Notes: generated from the letters alone by a model not told the origin. Positions 27,162-36,846 are shown, numbered from the stretch's first letter. The stretch: DNA of 64,000 bases from Corynebacterium mycetoides (GCF_900103625.1 NZ_LT629700.1:1364001-1428000); one strand, 5' to 3'. Translations and numbers: made by a program.

Positions 27162-28001
27162 ATGGCTGACTACAACCGTATTGAGGACCTGGCAAACGCG
27201 ACCGCATTCGATGTCGATGGCGACAAGGTAGGCGGCGTCAAGGACGTTTACGTTAACGACACCACCGGCCAGCCGGACTTCGTCTCCGTCAACCACGGCC
27301 TGTTCGGTGGCGGCGACTCCATCGTCCCGCTGCGTGGCCACACCCTGCGTGACGGCGAGCTGCACCTCGCATTCCCGAAGGAGCGCATCGACAACGCTCC
27401 GGATCTTGATGAGGACGGCCACCTCACCAACGAGGACCAGGAGGCGTTCTACCGCCACTACGGTCTCGAGGGCACCCAGGATGTCACCACCTACGAGACC
27501 GATGCCCGCCACGCCGCGCCTGTCGCAGATGTGGACCGCCGAGAGGTCGACGTTGACCGCAACGCTGACAACGACACGCTCGTTCGCTCCGAGGAGCAGC
27601 TCAACGTGAACAAGGAGCGCGTCGACGCCGGCCAGGTGCGCCTGCGCAAGTACGTGGTCAACGAGACTGAGACCGTCGAGGTCCCGGTTCAGCGCGAGGA
27701 AGTCCGCGTCGTCCGCGAGCCCATCACCGACGCCGACCGCACCAACTACGACGGCAACCTCTCCGACGATGAGGCGTCCCTGACCCTGACCGAGGAGCGC
27801 GTCAGCGTGAACAAGGAGACCGTCCCGGTGGAGAAGGTGTCCCTGGACAAGGAGACCGTCCAGTCCACCGAGCGTGTGTCCGAGGAGCTCCAGAAGGAGC
27901 GCATCGAGACCGACGGCGTCGTCGTTGACGAGACCCGCGACGTTCGTCCGGACGCCCGCCCGGACGCTCGCCCGGACACCGACTTCGGCGCAAACCGCTA
28001 A
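27162..28001 (+). CDS. PRC-barrel and DUF2382 (YsnF/AvaK-type) protein
   Basis: Soluble acidic protein of 279 residues. Residues about 5-80 form a PRC-barrel (LANATAFDVDGDKVGGVKDVYV; VPLRGHTLRDGELHLAF). The rest is DUF2382, with two copies of a pattern like LNVNKERVDAGQVRLRKYVV and VSVNKETVPVEKVSLDKETV. Such proteins are stress-induced in many bacteria, with unknown molecular function. A strong RBS, a GlxR-type operator upstream and a strong terminator downstream point to a regulated, well-expressed single gene. Confidence 0.88.
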   Translation: MADYNRIEDLANATAFDVDGDKVGGVKDVYVNDTTGQPDFVSVNHGLFGGGDSIVPLRGHTLRDGELHLAFPKERIDNAPDLDEDGHLTNEDQEAFYRHYGLEGTQDVTTYETDARHAAPVADVDRREVDVDRNADNDTLVRSEEQLNVNKERVDAGQVRLRKYVVNETETVEVPVQREEVRVVREPITDADRTNYDGNLSDDEASLTLTEERVSVNKETVPVEKVSLDKETVQSTERVSEELQKERIETDGVVVDETRDVRPDARPDARPDTDFGANR

Positions 28002-28029
28002 ACTCTCCGTCGCCCTCGTGGCAGAGCAC

Positions 28030-28057
28030 ATCCCCGGCCCCGGCCGGGGATTTTTTT
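28030..28057 (+). terminator. Rho-independent terminator after the PRC-barrel gene
   Basis: Stem ATCCCCGG/CCGGGGAT followed by a run of seven T. Confidence 0.92.
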
Positions 28058-28082
28058 CACGTCGCGGGCCCGACAGGCGCGG

Positions 28083-28088
28083 TAGTAT
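28083..28088 (+). promoter_or_regulatory. Predicted -10 of nadA (leaderless)
   Basis: TAGTAT, 6 nt, ATG at 28095. No Shine-Dalgarno is present. Confidence 0.55.
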
Positions 28089-28094
28089 ACGTCC

Positions 28095-29171
28095 ATGACC
28101 GCACCGACCGCACCGACCGCACCCTCCACGCCCAGCCTGCGCCCACTCGACTCGCCGCTGACCGCGCACCTGAACTATGAGAACGGAACGTGGGGCGGGA
28201 TCACGCCCGATGCCGCCTGGGCCAGCGAGATCCGCCGGCTGAAAGAGCTGCGCCGCGCCGTGATCCTGGCCCACAACTACCAGATCCCCGAGATCCAGGA
28301 CATCGCCGACTACACCGGGGACTCCCTCGCCCTGTCGCGCATTGCGGCGCGCACCGACGCCGAGGTCATTGTGTTCTGCGGGGTGCACTTCATGGCCGAG
28401 AGCGCCAAGATCCTCTCCCCCGACAAGACGGTGCTCATCCCCGACCGCGCCGCCGGATGCTCGCTGGCCGATTCCATCACGGCGGACCAGCTGCGCGCGT
28501 GGCGGGCGGAGCACCCGGGGGCCGTCGTCGTCTCCTACGTCAACACCACCGCCGAGGTCAAGGCGCTGACGGACATCTGCTGCACCTCCTCCAACGCCGT
28601 CGACGTCGTCGCCTCCATCGACCCGGAGCGCGAGATCCTGTTCTGCCCCGATCAGTTCCTCGGCGCCCACGTCAAGCGCGAGACCGGCAGGGACAACATC
28701 CACATCTGGGCCGGCGAGTGCCACGTCCACGCCGGCATCAACGGCGCGAAGCTCGCCGAGCAGGCCGCATCCCAGCCCGAGGCCGACCTCTACATCCACC
28801 CCGAGTGCGGGTGCGCCAACTCCGCCATCTACCTCGCGGGCGAAGGTGTCATCGCCCCAGAGCGTGTGCACATGCTCTCCACGGGCGGGATGCTCGACCT
28901 CGCCTCGGCCGGCCCGTCGACACGCCGCGTCCTCGTCGCCACCGAGGTCGGGATGCTCCACCAGCTGCGCAAGGCTGCCCCGAACGTGGATTTCCAGCCC
29001 GTCAACGAGCGCGCGTCGTGCACCTACATGAAGATGATCACCCCGGCTGCGCTGCTGCGCTGTCTGGCAACAGGGGCGGACGAGGTCGACGTCGCCCCGG
29101 GCGTCGCCACGGCCGCCCGCGCCTCCCTCGAAGCGATGATCGCGATCGGACAGCCGGGGGGCGGAGAGTGA
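28095..29171 (+). CDS. nadA: Quinolinate synthase
   Basis: 4Fe-4S enzyme of 358 residues that condenses iminoaspartate and dihydroxyacetone phosphate to quinolinate. Conserved patterns include [59 protein letters not shown], and HPECGCAN with cluster Cys. The first codons contain 9-bp tandem repeats encoding (Thr-Ala-Pro)x3. The stop overlaps nadC as GTGA. No aspartate oxidase (nadB) adjoins it. Confidence 0.96.
   Translation: MTAPTAPTAPSTPSLRPLDSPLTAHLNYENGTWGGITPDAAWASEIRRLKELRRAVILAHNYQIPEIQDIADYTGDSLALSRIAARTDAEVIVFCGVHFMAESAKILSPDKTVLIPDRAAGCSLADSITADQLRAWRAEHPGAVVVSYVNTTAEVKALTDICCTSSNAVDVVASIDPEREILFCPDQFLGAHVKRETGRDNIHIWAGECHVHAGINGAKLAEQAASQPEADLYIHPECGCANSAIYLAGEGVIAPERVHMLSTGGMLDLASAGPSTRRVLVATEVGMLHQLRKAAPNVDFQPVNERASCTYMKMITPAALLRCLATGADEVDVAPGVATAARASLEAMIAIGQPGGGE
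28098..28124 (+). repeat. 9-bp triplicate repeat at the nadA start
   Basis: ACCGCACCG, ACCGCACCG, ACCGCACCC in tandem directly after the start codon, encoding Thr-Ala-Pro three times. Confidence 0.9.
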
Positions 29172-30052
29172 ACGCGCCCGACTTCGTGCGCCTCGCACGC
29201 TTAGCGCTGCTCGAGGATTTAGCCGACGGCCCCGACGTGACCACCGATTCCACCATCTCCGCGGACGACGTCTCCACCGCCCGCCTCGTCTCACGCGAGC
29301 CCGGCATCATCGCGGGCCTCGACGCCATCGCCGCCACCTTCACCGCACTGCGCGAGCCCGACATCGCCGCCGTCGCGGGGTGCGCGGCCGCGCCCACAGT
29401 CGAGCTTTTGCTTGCCGACGGCTCCGCCAGCGCACCCGGAGACACCCTGGCAACCGTGACCGCGCCCACCCGCGCCCTCCTCGTGGCCGAGCGCACCATG
29501 CTCAACATCCTCAGCCACGCCAGCGGCATCGCCACCGCGACGCGCGCCTGGGTCGACGCCGTCGAGGGCACGGGCGCACGTATCCGGGACACCCGCAAGA
29601 CCCTGCCCGGGCTGCGCGACGTGCAGAAGTACGCCGTGCGCATCGGCGGCGGGACCAACCACCGCATGGGGCTGGGCGACGCCGCGCTGATCAAGGACAA
29701 CCACATCGCCGTCGCGGGAATCGTCGACGCGCTCGCCGCGGTGCGCGAGCACTCGCCGCGGGTGAGTTGCGAGGTGGAGGTGGACACGCTGGACCAGCTG
29801 CAGCTCCTGCTAGACCTGCCCGCACCGCCGGAGCTGGTGCTGCTGGACAACTTCAGCGTCGCCGACACCGCCGAGGCCGTGCGCCGACGCGACGGCCTGC
29901 ACAGAAGCGGCGGCGCCCGCGTCGAGCTGGAGTCCTCCGGGGGCTTGAGCCTCGACGTGGCCCGCGCCTACGCCCTGGCGGGAGTCGACTACCTCGCGGT
30001 CGGCGCCTTGACCCACTCCGTTTCCGCACTCGACATCGGGCTGGACTACTAA
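29168..30052 (+). CDS. nadC: Nicotinate-nucleotide pyrophosphorylase (carboxylating)
   Basis: Quinolinate phosphoribosyltransferase of 294 residues, the step after NadA. Motifs include [55 protein letters not shown] and [17 protein letters not shown]. The start is a GTG overlapping the nadA stop. In C. glutamicum nadA-nadC is followed by nadS; here a minus-strand gene follows instead. Confidence 0.95.
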   Translation: MNAPDFVRLARLALLEDLADGPDVTTDSTISADDVSTARLVSREPGIIAGLDAIAATFTALREPDIAAVAGCAAAPTVELLLADGSASAPGDTLATVTAPTRALLVAERTMLNILSHASGIATATRAWVDAVEGTGARIRDTRKTLPGLRDVQKYAVRIGGGTNHRMGLGDAALIKDNHIAVAGIVDALAAVREHSPRVSCEVEVDTLDQLQLLLDLPAPPELVLLDNFSVADTAEAVRRRDGLHRSGGARVELESSGGLSLDVARAYALAGVDYLAVGALTHSVSALDIGLDY

Positions 30053-30059
30053 CTCCCCG

Positions 30060-31226
30060 CTAGCCGTACATCTCCGGCGGGAACTGCGGGGTATCCGATG
30101 TCGGGGCCAGCACCGCCGCCGCGGACTCGCGCGACAGGCCGCACACCTGCAGCAGGTCCACGATGAGCGAGCGCGTCTGCGCGAGGATGACGTACGCGGA
30201 GAGCACACCGTCCTCCGGGATGACGTCCATCCCGGCGCGGCTACCGAGAACCCGCAGATCGTTGACGATGCGGGGAATCGCCACCGCCTGGCGCTTGCGC
30301 GAGTCGACCTCGTACACGTCGGAGATTTCCAGGCACGCGCTGGCGAGGGCGTCGATAAGCGCAATCTGCTCTGGCGTCACCTTGTCGCCGTCCCCGCAGA
30401 GGATGAGGGCGCGGCGGGCTAGGACGCGGGTCGTGCGGATCGCGGTGTCCACGGGCGGAATGACCAGCTCCAGCGAGTGCACGAAGCGGCGCGAACCCCA
30501 CAAAAACGGCGACAACCGCGCCGACTCCGCACCGGAGGCGATCGCGGACGACATGGAGTCGATGTCGGTCTGGGAGGCGCGGATGGACTCGAGCGCGTCG
30601 TCGATAACCGCGGAGTCCCCGGCGCGAAGGCCGTCGGCGACGTCGTCGAGCACCGAGGACATCAGCTCCATCACCTTCGCGATCTCCTGTCGCGCCCTGC
30701 CCACCGGGCCCTGCGGGATCAGCGCCAAGGTGAGCAGGGCCACCACCGCGCCCACGAACGCGTCGACGGTGCGGTCAATTCCCGTGACCTCCCCGCCCGG
30801 CGGCATGATCGTGGCAATGAGCACCGAGCCGATGGCCACCTGGTTGTTCACCAGCTGGGAGCGGGAGAAGAACGACGCAATGAGCAGCGCCCCACCCACA
30901 ATCACCGCGATCTGCCATCCGCCCTCCCCGAGGCGGTAGAACAGCAGGTCGCCCACCAGCACGCCGAGCACGCAGCCCAGCGAGATGTCCATCGCCTTGG
31001 TGATGCGCTCCCCGCCGGTCATGCCGATGATGATGATCACCGAGATCGGCGCGAAGAACGGCCGCGCGTGGCCGAAGACCGTGGACGCGACCCAGTACGC
31101 GAAGCCGGCCGCAATCGCCGTCTGCGCGATCGGCAGGAGGCGCTTGCGCACGCGCGCCAAGCGCGCTTTGAGGGTGAGGTCGACGGCTTGCAGCCTCTCC
31201 CGCGTGCTCATCCGCTCCTTCGCCAT
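30060..31226 (-). CDS. FUSC/aromatic acid exporter family membrane protein
   Basis: Protein of 388 residues. The N-terminal half holds about six helices, with the family pattern HARPFFAPISVIIIIGMTGGERITKAMD and GCVLGVLVGDLL. The C-terminal half is a helical cytoplasmic domain. The substrate is unknown; family members export aromatic acids. TAGAGT lies 7 nt before the ATG. fba lies 72 nt upstream of it on the genome (downstream end facing). Confidence 0.78.
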   Translation of the reverse strand: MAKERMSTRERLQAVDLTLKARLARVRKRLLPIAQTAIAAGFAYWVASTVFGHARPFFAPISVIIIIGMTGGERITKAMDISLGCVLGVLVGDLLFYRLGEGGWQIAVIVGGALLIASFFSRSQLVNNQVAIGSVLIATIMPPGGEVTGIDRTVDAFVGAVVALLTLALIPQGPVGRARQEIAKVMELMSSVLDDVADGLRAGDSAVIDDALESIRASQTDIDSMSSAIASGAESARLSPFLWGSRRFVHSLELVIPPVDTAIRTTRVLARRALILCGDGDKVTPEQIALIDALASACLEISDVYEVDSRKRQAVAIPRIVNDLRVLGSRAGMDVIPEDGVLSAYVILAQTRSLIVDLLQVCGLSRESAAAVLAPTSDTPQFPPEMYG

Positions 31227-31233
31227 GAGGTGT

Positions 31234-31239
31234 ACTCTA
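31234..31239 (-). promoter_or_regulatory. Predicted -10 of the FUSC gene (leaderless)
   Basis: Minus-strand TAGAGT, 7 nt, ATG. Confidence 0.45.
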
Positions 31240-31298
31240 GCGCGGCGGGCCCGACAGATCCGGCGGGGCGGCGGGCGCGTTACAGCGCCCGCACGGTC

Positions 31299-32333
31299 TT
31301 ACTTGGACAGGGACTTACCCACGGAGTGCAGGTCCTCGCACGCCTCGATGACGCGCTCGGACATGGACTGCTCGGCCTTCTTCATGTAGGAGCGCGGGTC
31401 GTAGACCTTCTTGTTGCCCACCTCGCCGTCGACCTTCAGCACGCCGTCGTAGTTGGAGAACATGTGGCCGGCGATCGGGCGGGTGAACGCGTACTGGGTG
31501 TCGGTGTCCACGTTCATCTTCACCACGCCGTAGGACAGGGCCTCCTCGATCTTCTCCTTCTCGCTGCCGGAGCCGCCGTGGAAGACGAAGTCGAACGGCT
31601 TGGAGCCCTCCTCGAGACCGAGCTTCGCAATCGCGGTCTTCTGGCCCATGTCCAGCACATCCGGGCGCAGCTTCACGTTGCCCGGCTTGTACACGCCGTG
31701 CACGTTGCCGAAGGTCGCGGCCAGCAGGTAGCGGCCGTGATCGCCGATCGTGAGAGCGTCGATGGTCTTCTCGAAGTCCTCGGCGGTGGTGTAGAGGTTC
31801 GCGCCGGCCTTCGCCTCGACGCCGTCCTCCTCGCCGCCGACGACGCCGATCTCCACCTCGAGGATGATGTTCGCCGCGCGGGCCTTCTCCAGCAGCTCCT
31901 TGGCAATCTCCAGGTTCTCATCGATCGGGATGGCGGAGCCGTCCCACATGTGCGATTGGAACAGCGGCAGCTCGCCGCGGTCGACGCGCTCCCGGGAGAT
32001 GGCGATGAGCGGGCGGACGTACTCGTCGAGCACCTCCTTCTGGCAGTGGTCGGTGTGCAGCGCGATGTTGACGTCGTAATGCTTGGCAACCTCGTGCGCG
32101 AAGGCGGCCAGCGCGGTGGCGCCGGCAACCTTGTTTTTCACGCCCAAGCCGGAGCCGAACTCCGCGCCGCCGGTGGAGAACTGGATGATGCCGTCGGACT
32201 CGGCCTCGGCGAAACCCTTGATGGCGGCGTTGATGGTCTCGGACGAGGTGCAGTTGATGGCCGGGAAGGCGAAGCCGTTCGCCTTCGCCCGGTCGAACAT
32301 CTCGTTATAGACCTCGGGGGTTGCGATGGGCAT
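31299..32333 (-). CDS. fba: Class II fructose-bisphosphate aldolase
   Basis: Zinc aldolase of glycolysis and gluconeogenesis, 344 residues. Zinc and catalytic motifs are ALHTDHCQKEVLDEYVRP, the VEIGVVGGEEDG segment and FVFHGGSGSEKEKIEEAL. Length and N-terminus (MPIATPEVYNEMFDRAK) are typical for actinobacteria. The RBS TGGAGG lies 8 nt before the ATG. Confidence 0.97.
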   Translation of the reverse strand: MPIATPEVYNEMFDRAKANGFAFPAINCTSSETINAAIKGFAEAESDGIIQFSTGGAEFGSGLGVKNKVAGATALAAFAHEVAKHYDVNIALHTDHCQKEVLDEYVRPLIAISRERVDRGELPLFQSHMWDGSAIPIDENLEIAKELLEKARAANIILEVEIGVVGGEEDGVEAKAGANLYTTAEDFEKTIDALTIGDHGRYLLAATFGNVHGVYKPGNVKLRPDVLDMGQKTAIAKLGLEEGSKPFDFVFHGGSGSEKEKIEEALSYGVVKMNVDTDTQYAFTRPIAGHMFSNYDGVLKVDGEVGNKKVYDPRSYMKKAEQSMSERVIEACEDLHSVGKSLSK

Positions 32334-32384
32334 GGATTAAACCTCCAGGATGCGTTGAACGTGTTCGACCCCAGTATGCCTGTT

Positions 32385-33584
32385 TTACCCCGCCCCTGCA
32401 GCCGAAATGCGCGCCGCGGCCTCGAGCAGCATCCAGCCGGAGAGCTGGACGGAGAGGTCTCGTTCGTCGATACGCACGAGCCCCACGGCCTCGGTGATCG
32501 ACGCCGGTCCCAGCCCGTAGTTGTGCGGCAGGCGCGCGTCCTCCGTCCACTCGGAGGCGAAGATGGGCAGGCCGTCCACTTCCAGGCGGTGGTTCCACAG
32601 CGACTCCGCCGACGCCATCACCATGCGGGCGGCGACCTTGCGCGTGGCGATGTTCTCGCGGGAATCCTCCGGCAGGCGCAGCGCAACGTCGGCGAGGTAG
32701 CGGGCGAGGATGCCCTTGAACAGGCCGCCGTCGCCGTCGCGGGTCTCGTGCGGGGGGCACAGGATCACCCCTTGCGGGGTGCTCAGGTGCAAAGCGATCG
32801 CTTTGACCAGCTCGCGGATGTGGGTGATGTAAAACACCGAGGCGTCGGCGCGGTGGGAGTGGTCGAAGGAGTCGATGGGATCGGTGGTACCCAGGCCGAC
32901 ATCGTCGCGCAGGGCGAGGGCGATTTCCAGCGACGCCCCGAGCACGGTGCCCTGGTTGTAGGTGTAGATCTTGTCCACCACCTCGGGGCCGTGCATGCGC
33001 ATGCGGATGCCGTCGTTGACCAGGCCGGAATCCGCGCTCAGGTTGTCGTAAATCCAGTCCGTCATCGCGCGCGCCTTGTCCAGGCGGCCGGTGCGGGCGA
33101 ACAGGATCGCGGCGGGCCCGTTCGAGGGGACGTTGTAGAACGTCTCCCCCGCCCTCCACGGCAGTACGCCTGTGACGGGGTCGATGCCGGCGAGGATGTC
33201 GAACTCCAAGGCGTCCAAGGCCTTCGTGCGCTCGATACCTTCCAGCTCGAGCGCGCGGTTCCACGCCAGCGCAAGCCAGGACTTGTCGTCGTAGTACTTG
33301 TTGCTGGCCACATCCCCCCGGCTGCGGATGCGCATGGCCCGCAGGGAGTCCTGGATGCGCTTGCGGCGCGTCTTGGTGGGGCGCCGCAGGGCGGCGTCGA
33401 CCTGGCAGTCGATGTAGTGCGCCTGCCACCAGTAGTGCCAGTGCACGAAACTCCGCTCGGGGGAACGCGGCGGCCAGGCGACGACGGCGAGGTTGGTGCC
33501 GGGCATGCGCCACAGGCGCGACGCGTGGCGCTCGTTGATGGCCGATTCCGCCAGGTCAGCGCGATGCGACCATTTTTCCGGCAA
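32385..33584 (-). CDS. Glycoside hydrolase family 76 protein (alpha-1,6-mannanase-like)
   Basis: Protein of 399 residues with GH76 patterns: YYDDKSWLALAWNRALEL near residue 105, GVLPWRAGETFYNVPSNGPAAILFARTG and YTYNQGTVLGASLEIALAL. GH76 enzymes cut alpha-1,6-mannan, which in corynebacteria is part of lipomannan/lipoarabinomannan. No signal peptide is visible, so it may be cytoplasmic. It lies between trmH and fba, all on the minus strand. The mannan role is inferred. Confidence 0.8.
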   Translation of the reverse strand: MPEKWSHRADLAESAINERHASRLWRMPGTNLAVVAWPPRSPERSFVHWHYWWQAHYIDCQVDAALRRPTKTRRKRIQDSLRAMRIRSRGDVASNKYYDDKSWLALAWNRALELEGIERTKALDALEFDILAGIDPVTGVLPWRAGETFYNVPSNGPAAILFARTGRLDKARAMTDWIYDNLSADSGLVNDGIRMRMHGPEVVDKIYTYNQGTVLGASLEIALALRDDVGLGTTDPIDSFDHSHRADASVFYITHIRELVKAIALHLSTPQGVILCPPHETRDGDGGLFKGILARYLADVALRLPEDSRENIATRKVAARMVMASAESLWNHRLEVDGLPIFASEWTEDARLPHNYGLGPASITEAVGLVRIDERDLSVQLSGWMLLEAAARISAAGAG

Positions 33585-33629
33585 CGCTGTTACCTCGTTT
33601 CACTTGTCCTGACCCGTCTATCGATGAAT

Positions 33630-34277
33630 CTACCAGGAGTGTTTCAGGTCGCCGTGCTGCCGAATCCAGGCGTGCATGGCGATGCCCGCGGCCACCCCGG
33701 CGTTGATGGAGCGCGTCGAGCCGAACTGGGCGATGGAGCAGGTCATCGCCGCCGCGGCGGCGGTGTCGCGGGTGATTCCCGGGCCCTCCTGGCCGAACAC
33801 GAGCACGCATTCGCGCGGCAGCTGCGCCCTTTCCAAGGGCACCGAGCCGGGTGTGTTGTCGATGGCCACGACAGCGAGGTCGCGCTCGCCCGCCCACGCC
33901 ATAAGGTCCGCCACGGTGTCGTGGTGGATGATGTGCTGGTAGCGGTCGGTGACCATCGCCCCGCGCCGGTTCCACCGCCTGCGCCCCACGATGTGGACGG
34001 CCTGCGCCAAAAAGGCGTTAGCGGTGCGCACAACGGTGCCGATGTTCATGTCGTTCTCGAAGTTCTCTATCGCCACGTGGAACGGGTGCCGGCGCGAGTC
34101 CAGGTCGGCGCGGATCGCCTCAAGCGACCAGTACCGGTAGGCGTCAACCACATTGCGGGTGTCGCCGTGGGCGAGCAGCTCCGGGTCGAAGCGCGGGTCC
34201 TGCGGCCACGGCTCCTCCCACGGGCCGACGCCGTGCCGGCCCTCGCCCCACTCGGTCGGCCCTTTAAGCGAGTCCAA
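33630..34277 (-). CDS. SPOUT-family (TrmH/SpoU) RNA 2'-O-methyltransferase
   Basis: SAM-dependent RNA methylase of 215 residues. All three SPOUT motifs are visible: NIGTVVRTANAF (motif 1), LVFGQEGPGIT (motif 2) and STRSINAGVAAGIAMHAWIRQH (motif 3). Whether it targets tRNA or rRNA is undecidable here. The start overlaps the pyrE 3' end by 14 nt. The mycobacterial neighbour of pyrE is also a TrmH-type gene. Confidence 0.88.
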   Translation of the reverse strand: MDSLKGPTEWGEGRHGVGPWEEPWPQDPRFDPELLAHGDTRNVVDAYRYWSLEAIRADLDSRRHPFHVAIENFENDMNIGTVVRTANAFLAQAVHIVGRRRWNRRGAMVTDRYQHIIHHDTVADLMAWAGERDLAVVAIDNTPGSVPLERAQLPRECVLVFGQEGPGITRDTAAAAAMTCSIAQFGSTRSINAGVAAGIAMHAWIRQHGDLKHSW

Positions 34278-34800
34278 GATCTTCGAGGCCGAGCAGGTAG
34301 CGGTACTCCAGGCCGGCCTCGTGCAGCGCCTCGGCGGCGCCGGTGGCGCGGTCGACCACAGTGGCGACGGCCACGACGTCGGCGCCCTCGGCCCGGCACG
34401 CCTCCACGGCGGTCAGCGGCGAGTTGCCCGTGGTCGTCGTATCTTCGACTACCAGCACGCGCTTGCCGCTAATCGACGGCCCCTCGACCCGCCGCTGCAT
34501 CCCGTGCTTCTTGGCCTCCTTGCGCACCACGAACGCGTCGATGTCCCGCCCAGCGGCGTGCATCACGGCCGTGGCCACGGGGTCCGCCCCCAGCGTCAGG
34601 CCGCCGACGGCGTCGAACTCCAGGTCCGCGGTGAGCTCGCGCAGAAGCTCACCGATCAGCGCCGAGGCACGGTGGTGCAGTGTCGCGCGGCGCAGGTCCA
34701 CGTAGTAGTCGGCCTCGCGCCCGGAGGAGAGGGTCACCTTGCCGTGCACGACGGCGAGTTCCTTGACCAGCTCGGCCAGTTCGGTCTTTTGTTCGTTCAT
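34264..34800 (-). CDS. pyrE: Orotate phosphoribosyltransferase
   Basis: Converts orotate and PRPP to OMP. The 178-residue protein has the PRPP motif VLVVEDTTTTGNSPLTAV and KVTLSSGREADYYVDLR. The start was set at the ATG at 34800 (MNEQKTELAEL), where TAAGGT lies 7 nt upstream. The longer frame reading is implausible and lacks an RBS. Confidence 0.95.
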   Translation of the reverse strand: MNEQKTELAELVKELAVVHGKVTLSSGREADYYVDLRRATLHHRASALIGELLRELTADLEFDAVGGLTLGADPVATAVMHAAGRDIDAFVVRKEAKKHGMQRRVEGPSISGKRVLVVEDTTTTGNSPLTAVEACRAEGADVVAVATVVDRATGAAEALHEAGLEYRYLLGLEDLGLA

Positions 34801-34807
34801 GTGCTCA

Positions 34808-34813
34808 ACCTTA
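34808..34813 (-). promoter_or_regulatory. Predicted -10 of pyrE (leaderless)
   Basis: Minus-strand TAAGGT, 7 nt, ATG at 34800. Confidence 0.5.
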
Positions 34814-34840
34814 GTGTTTGGAGTGTTTCGTCTTGCGCCG

Positions 34841-35959
34841 CTACTGGTCGCCGAAAATGGACGGCGGGGCCTGTTCGCGCCGCACCCTCGTGAGGTCGTG
34901 GGGACGCTCGGCCACGGAGCCGTCGGCAATGGCGTCGACCTCGTCCGCACCGATCGCGCGCTTTTGCACGCTGCCGCGCACCGTGCCGGTGACGCGCGTG
35001 GGCATCTGCCGCGGCTCCTCCGGGCGCTTCACCGGGGCCTCGGGCTCGGGCGCCTGCTCCCGCTTATCGACGCTTTCCCCGACGCCCTGCTCAATCTCCA
35101 CGCCACTCATCTCTCGCGTCGGGTACGCGAACTCGAGCGGGCTGGAGGTGCGCGGGGGCAGGACCCGCGCGGCGTCGGCAAGCAATGCGAGCGGCGCGAG
35201 CATGGCGTCCCAGTCGTCGGCGGAGGAGTCCCTCGGCGTCTGGGCGAGCACCCACTCCGACTCGCACCACACGGCAGTGACGGCGGCGGGCAGCTGTTCC
35301 AACGCGGTGCGCACGCGGATGTCCAGGAACCGCTGGACGGGCCCCGTCTCGGTGCCGAAGACCGTGAACCCCTCGAGGTGCCCGATTTCCACCAGGTCCG
35401 GTGAGGAGTCGGCCACGAAACCGTCGCGGCGGAAATCCACCACGACGTCGCTGACCTCGCCCGTGCGCATCGCCATGACAGTGACCTCGCCGATATCCAT
35501 TACATGGGTGTCGTGGGCGAACGCGGTTCCGGAAGCGATGTCTCTCGGCTGTACGCCCGACGCCGCGGCGCCGCGCTGCCACTCCCCCGCCAACAACTCG
35601 TCGGTGCGGGCGAAGTCGAAGCCGTTGGCCTGCGCCCATGCGCGCCGCTCCCGACGGCCGCGGCGGCCGGACCCCGGCAGCTGAAGCCCGGAAGAGCGGT
35701 GCGGCGTGCGGGCAGGGGCTGGCTCGGGTTCCGGCTCGGGCTCGGGCTCGGGTTCGGGCGTCGGCTCTGGCTCCGGTTCGGGATCAGGTTCCGGCTCGGG
35801 CTCTTGTTCTGGCTCAGGTTCGGGCGCCGGCGCTGGTTCGGGTACCGGCTCGGGTTCCCGATCGGGTATGGGAGCGGTCCGCTCCCGCGAATCGGCGAAC
35901 CACAGGTAGCCGGCGGCGGCGAGAGCGAGCACAGCGAGGAAAATGAGTACGTAGGCCAT
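34841..35959 (-). CDS. Membrane-anchored protein with Pro/Glu repeat linker
   Basis: Protein of 372 residues. One N-terminal helix ([20 protein letters not shown]) is followed by a Pro-Glu dipeptide-repeat stretch at about 35-87 and a conserved C-terminal domain ([20 protein letters not shown] onward). The domain and its place between pyrE and clpB resemble the Rv0383c family of mycobacteria, of unknown function. The rigid (PE)n region could span the periplasm or peptidoglycan. TAACAT lies 8 nt before the ATG. Confidence 0.75.
   Translation of the reverse strand: MAYVLIFLAVLALAAAGYLWFADSRERTAPIPDREPEPVPEPAPAPEPEPEQEPEPEPDPEPEPEPTPEPEPEPEPEPEPAPARTPHRSSGLQLPGSGRRGRRERRAWAQANGFDFARTDELLAGEWQRGAAASGVQPRDIASGTAFAHDTHVMDIGEVTVMAMRTGEVSDVVVDFRRDGFVADSSPDLVEIGHLEGFTVFGTETGPVQRFLDIRVRTALEQLPAAVTAVWCESEWVLAQTPRDSSADDWDAMLAPLALLADAARVLPPRTSSPLEFAYPTREMSGVEIEQGVGESVDKREQAPEPEAPVKRPEEPRQMPTRVTGTVRGSVQKRAIGADEVDAIADGSVAERPHDLTRVRREQAPPSIFGDQ
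35705..35872 (-). repeat. GGCTCG-type hexamer microsatellite encoding Pro-Glu repeats
   Basis: Imperfect hexamer and 12-mer repeats (ggctcg, ggttcg, ggttcc) encode the (Pro-Glu)n linker. On the opposite strand the same DNA reads as a Gly-Ser run, which is a shadow. Confidence 0.85.
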
Positions 35960-35990
35960 CGCTGACGATGTTACTTCGCGGCGGCGCGTT

Positions 35991-36833
35991 TCAGACGTTG
36001 CGGGCCACCGGGTTCCGCGGGTCAGCGCTCCACTGGGACCAGCCCGCGACGTAGTGAGCGGCCACCGGCAGACCCGCGTGCGCCAGCGCCGCGAGCAGCA
36101 GGGAGGAATGGTTGCCGGAGCCCGAGTACACGAACACGTCAGCCGGTTCGGTGTTCTGCGTCAGCCCGACAGCCGCGAAGCGGTCCCGCAGCGCGTCGAT
36201 CTCCAGCACGGTGCGCGACTCCTCGTTGAACAGGTCGAAGGCGGGGATGTTTACCGCGCCGGGGATGTGGCCCGCTTTGAGGTCCATCAGCTCGCGGCGG
36301 CCGTGGAAGCGGCTGGTCTCGCGAGCGTCGACAAGCAGGCCCGAGAACTCCCTGACCTGGTCGATTTCCACCATCGGTAGGGCACCCGGCGAGGATTCCA
36401 GCGGTGCATGGACGTTGACGTTGCCCGGGCCCGCGACGGTGTCGAAACCCTTGGAATCCCAGGCGCGGAAGCCGCCGTCGACGATAAAGACGTCCTCGAT
36501 CCCCAGCCAGCGCAGCGTCCACCAGGCACGCCCGGCGAACAGGCCCACGCCGGTGTCGTAAATGTAGACGGGACGGCCCTCCTGCAACCCCCACTGCGCG
36601 ACGTGAGCGCTGAGCACGTCCACAGGCGGGTGCGGATTACGCCCATAGGCACGACCCGGCATCCCCGCCAGCGCCGTGGCGGGGTCGCAGAACATGGCGG
36701 TGGGAATGTGCTCTGACTGGAATTTCGACCACGCCTTGCCCTCCTGCGGCTCCCACAGGGCGGCGAGGATGGTTTGCTTTTGACCAGAGTGGATGCGCTC
36801 GTTGAGCTCGTCGGCGGAGACAAAAACCGTCAT
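35991..36833 (-). CDS. Rhodanese-type sulfurtransferase with Ser at the catalytic position
   Basis: Two-domain rhodanese-like protein of 280 residues, related to thiosulfate/3-mercaptopyruvate sulfurtransferases (SseA). The first domain is [24 protein letters not shown]. The second contains [23 protein letters not shown] and the active-site loop. That loop reads [18 protein letters not shown]: where the family normally has Cys (CGSG), this protein has Ser. The codon is TCG. Persulfide chemistry would be lost unless another Cys serves. The start at 36833 is supported by TACACT 7 nt upstream. Confidence 0.82.
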   Translation of the reverse strand: MTVFVSADELNERIHSGQKQTILAALWEPQEGKAWSKFQSEHIPTAMFCDPATALAGMPGRAYGRNPHPPVDVLSAHVAQWGLQEGRPVYIYDTGVGLFAGRAWWTLRWLGIEDVFIVDGGFRAWDSKGFDTVAGPGNVNVHAPLESSPGALPMVEIDQVREFSGLLVDARETSRFHGRRELMDLKAGHIPGAVNIPAFDLFNEESRTVLEIDALRDRFAAVGLTQNTEPADVFVYSGSGNHSSLLLAALAHAGLPVAAHYVAGWSQWSADPRNPVARNV

Positions 36834-36840
36834 GGGCCCA

Positions 36841-36846
36841 AGTGTA
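36841..36846 (-). promoter_or_regulatory. Predicted -10 of the rhodanese gene (leaderless)
   Basis: Minus-strand TACACT, 7 nt, ATG at 36833. Confidence 0.45.

Noticed and set aside
30477..34472. Open frame of 1331 codons on the plus strand
   Set aside because: It is antisense to FUSC, fba, GH76, trmH and part of pyrE, all with clear family motifs. Long antisense frames are expected from high GC at third positions.
35700..35910. Gly-Ser repeat protein on the plus strand
   Set aside because: Pure shadow of the Pro-Glu repeat in the minus-strand gene.
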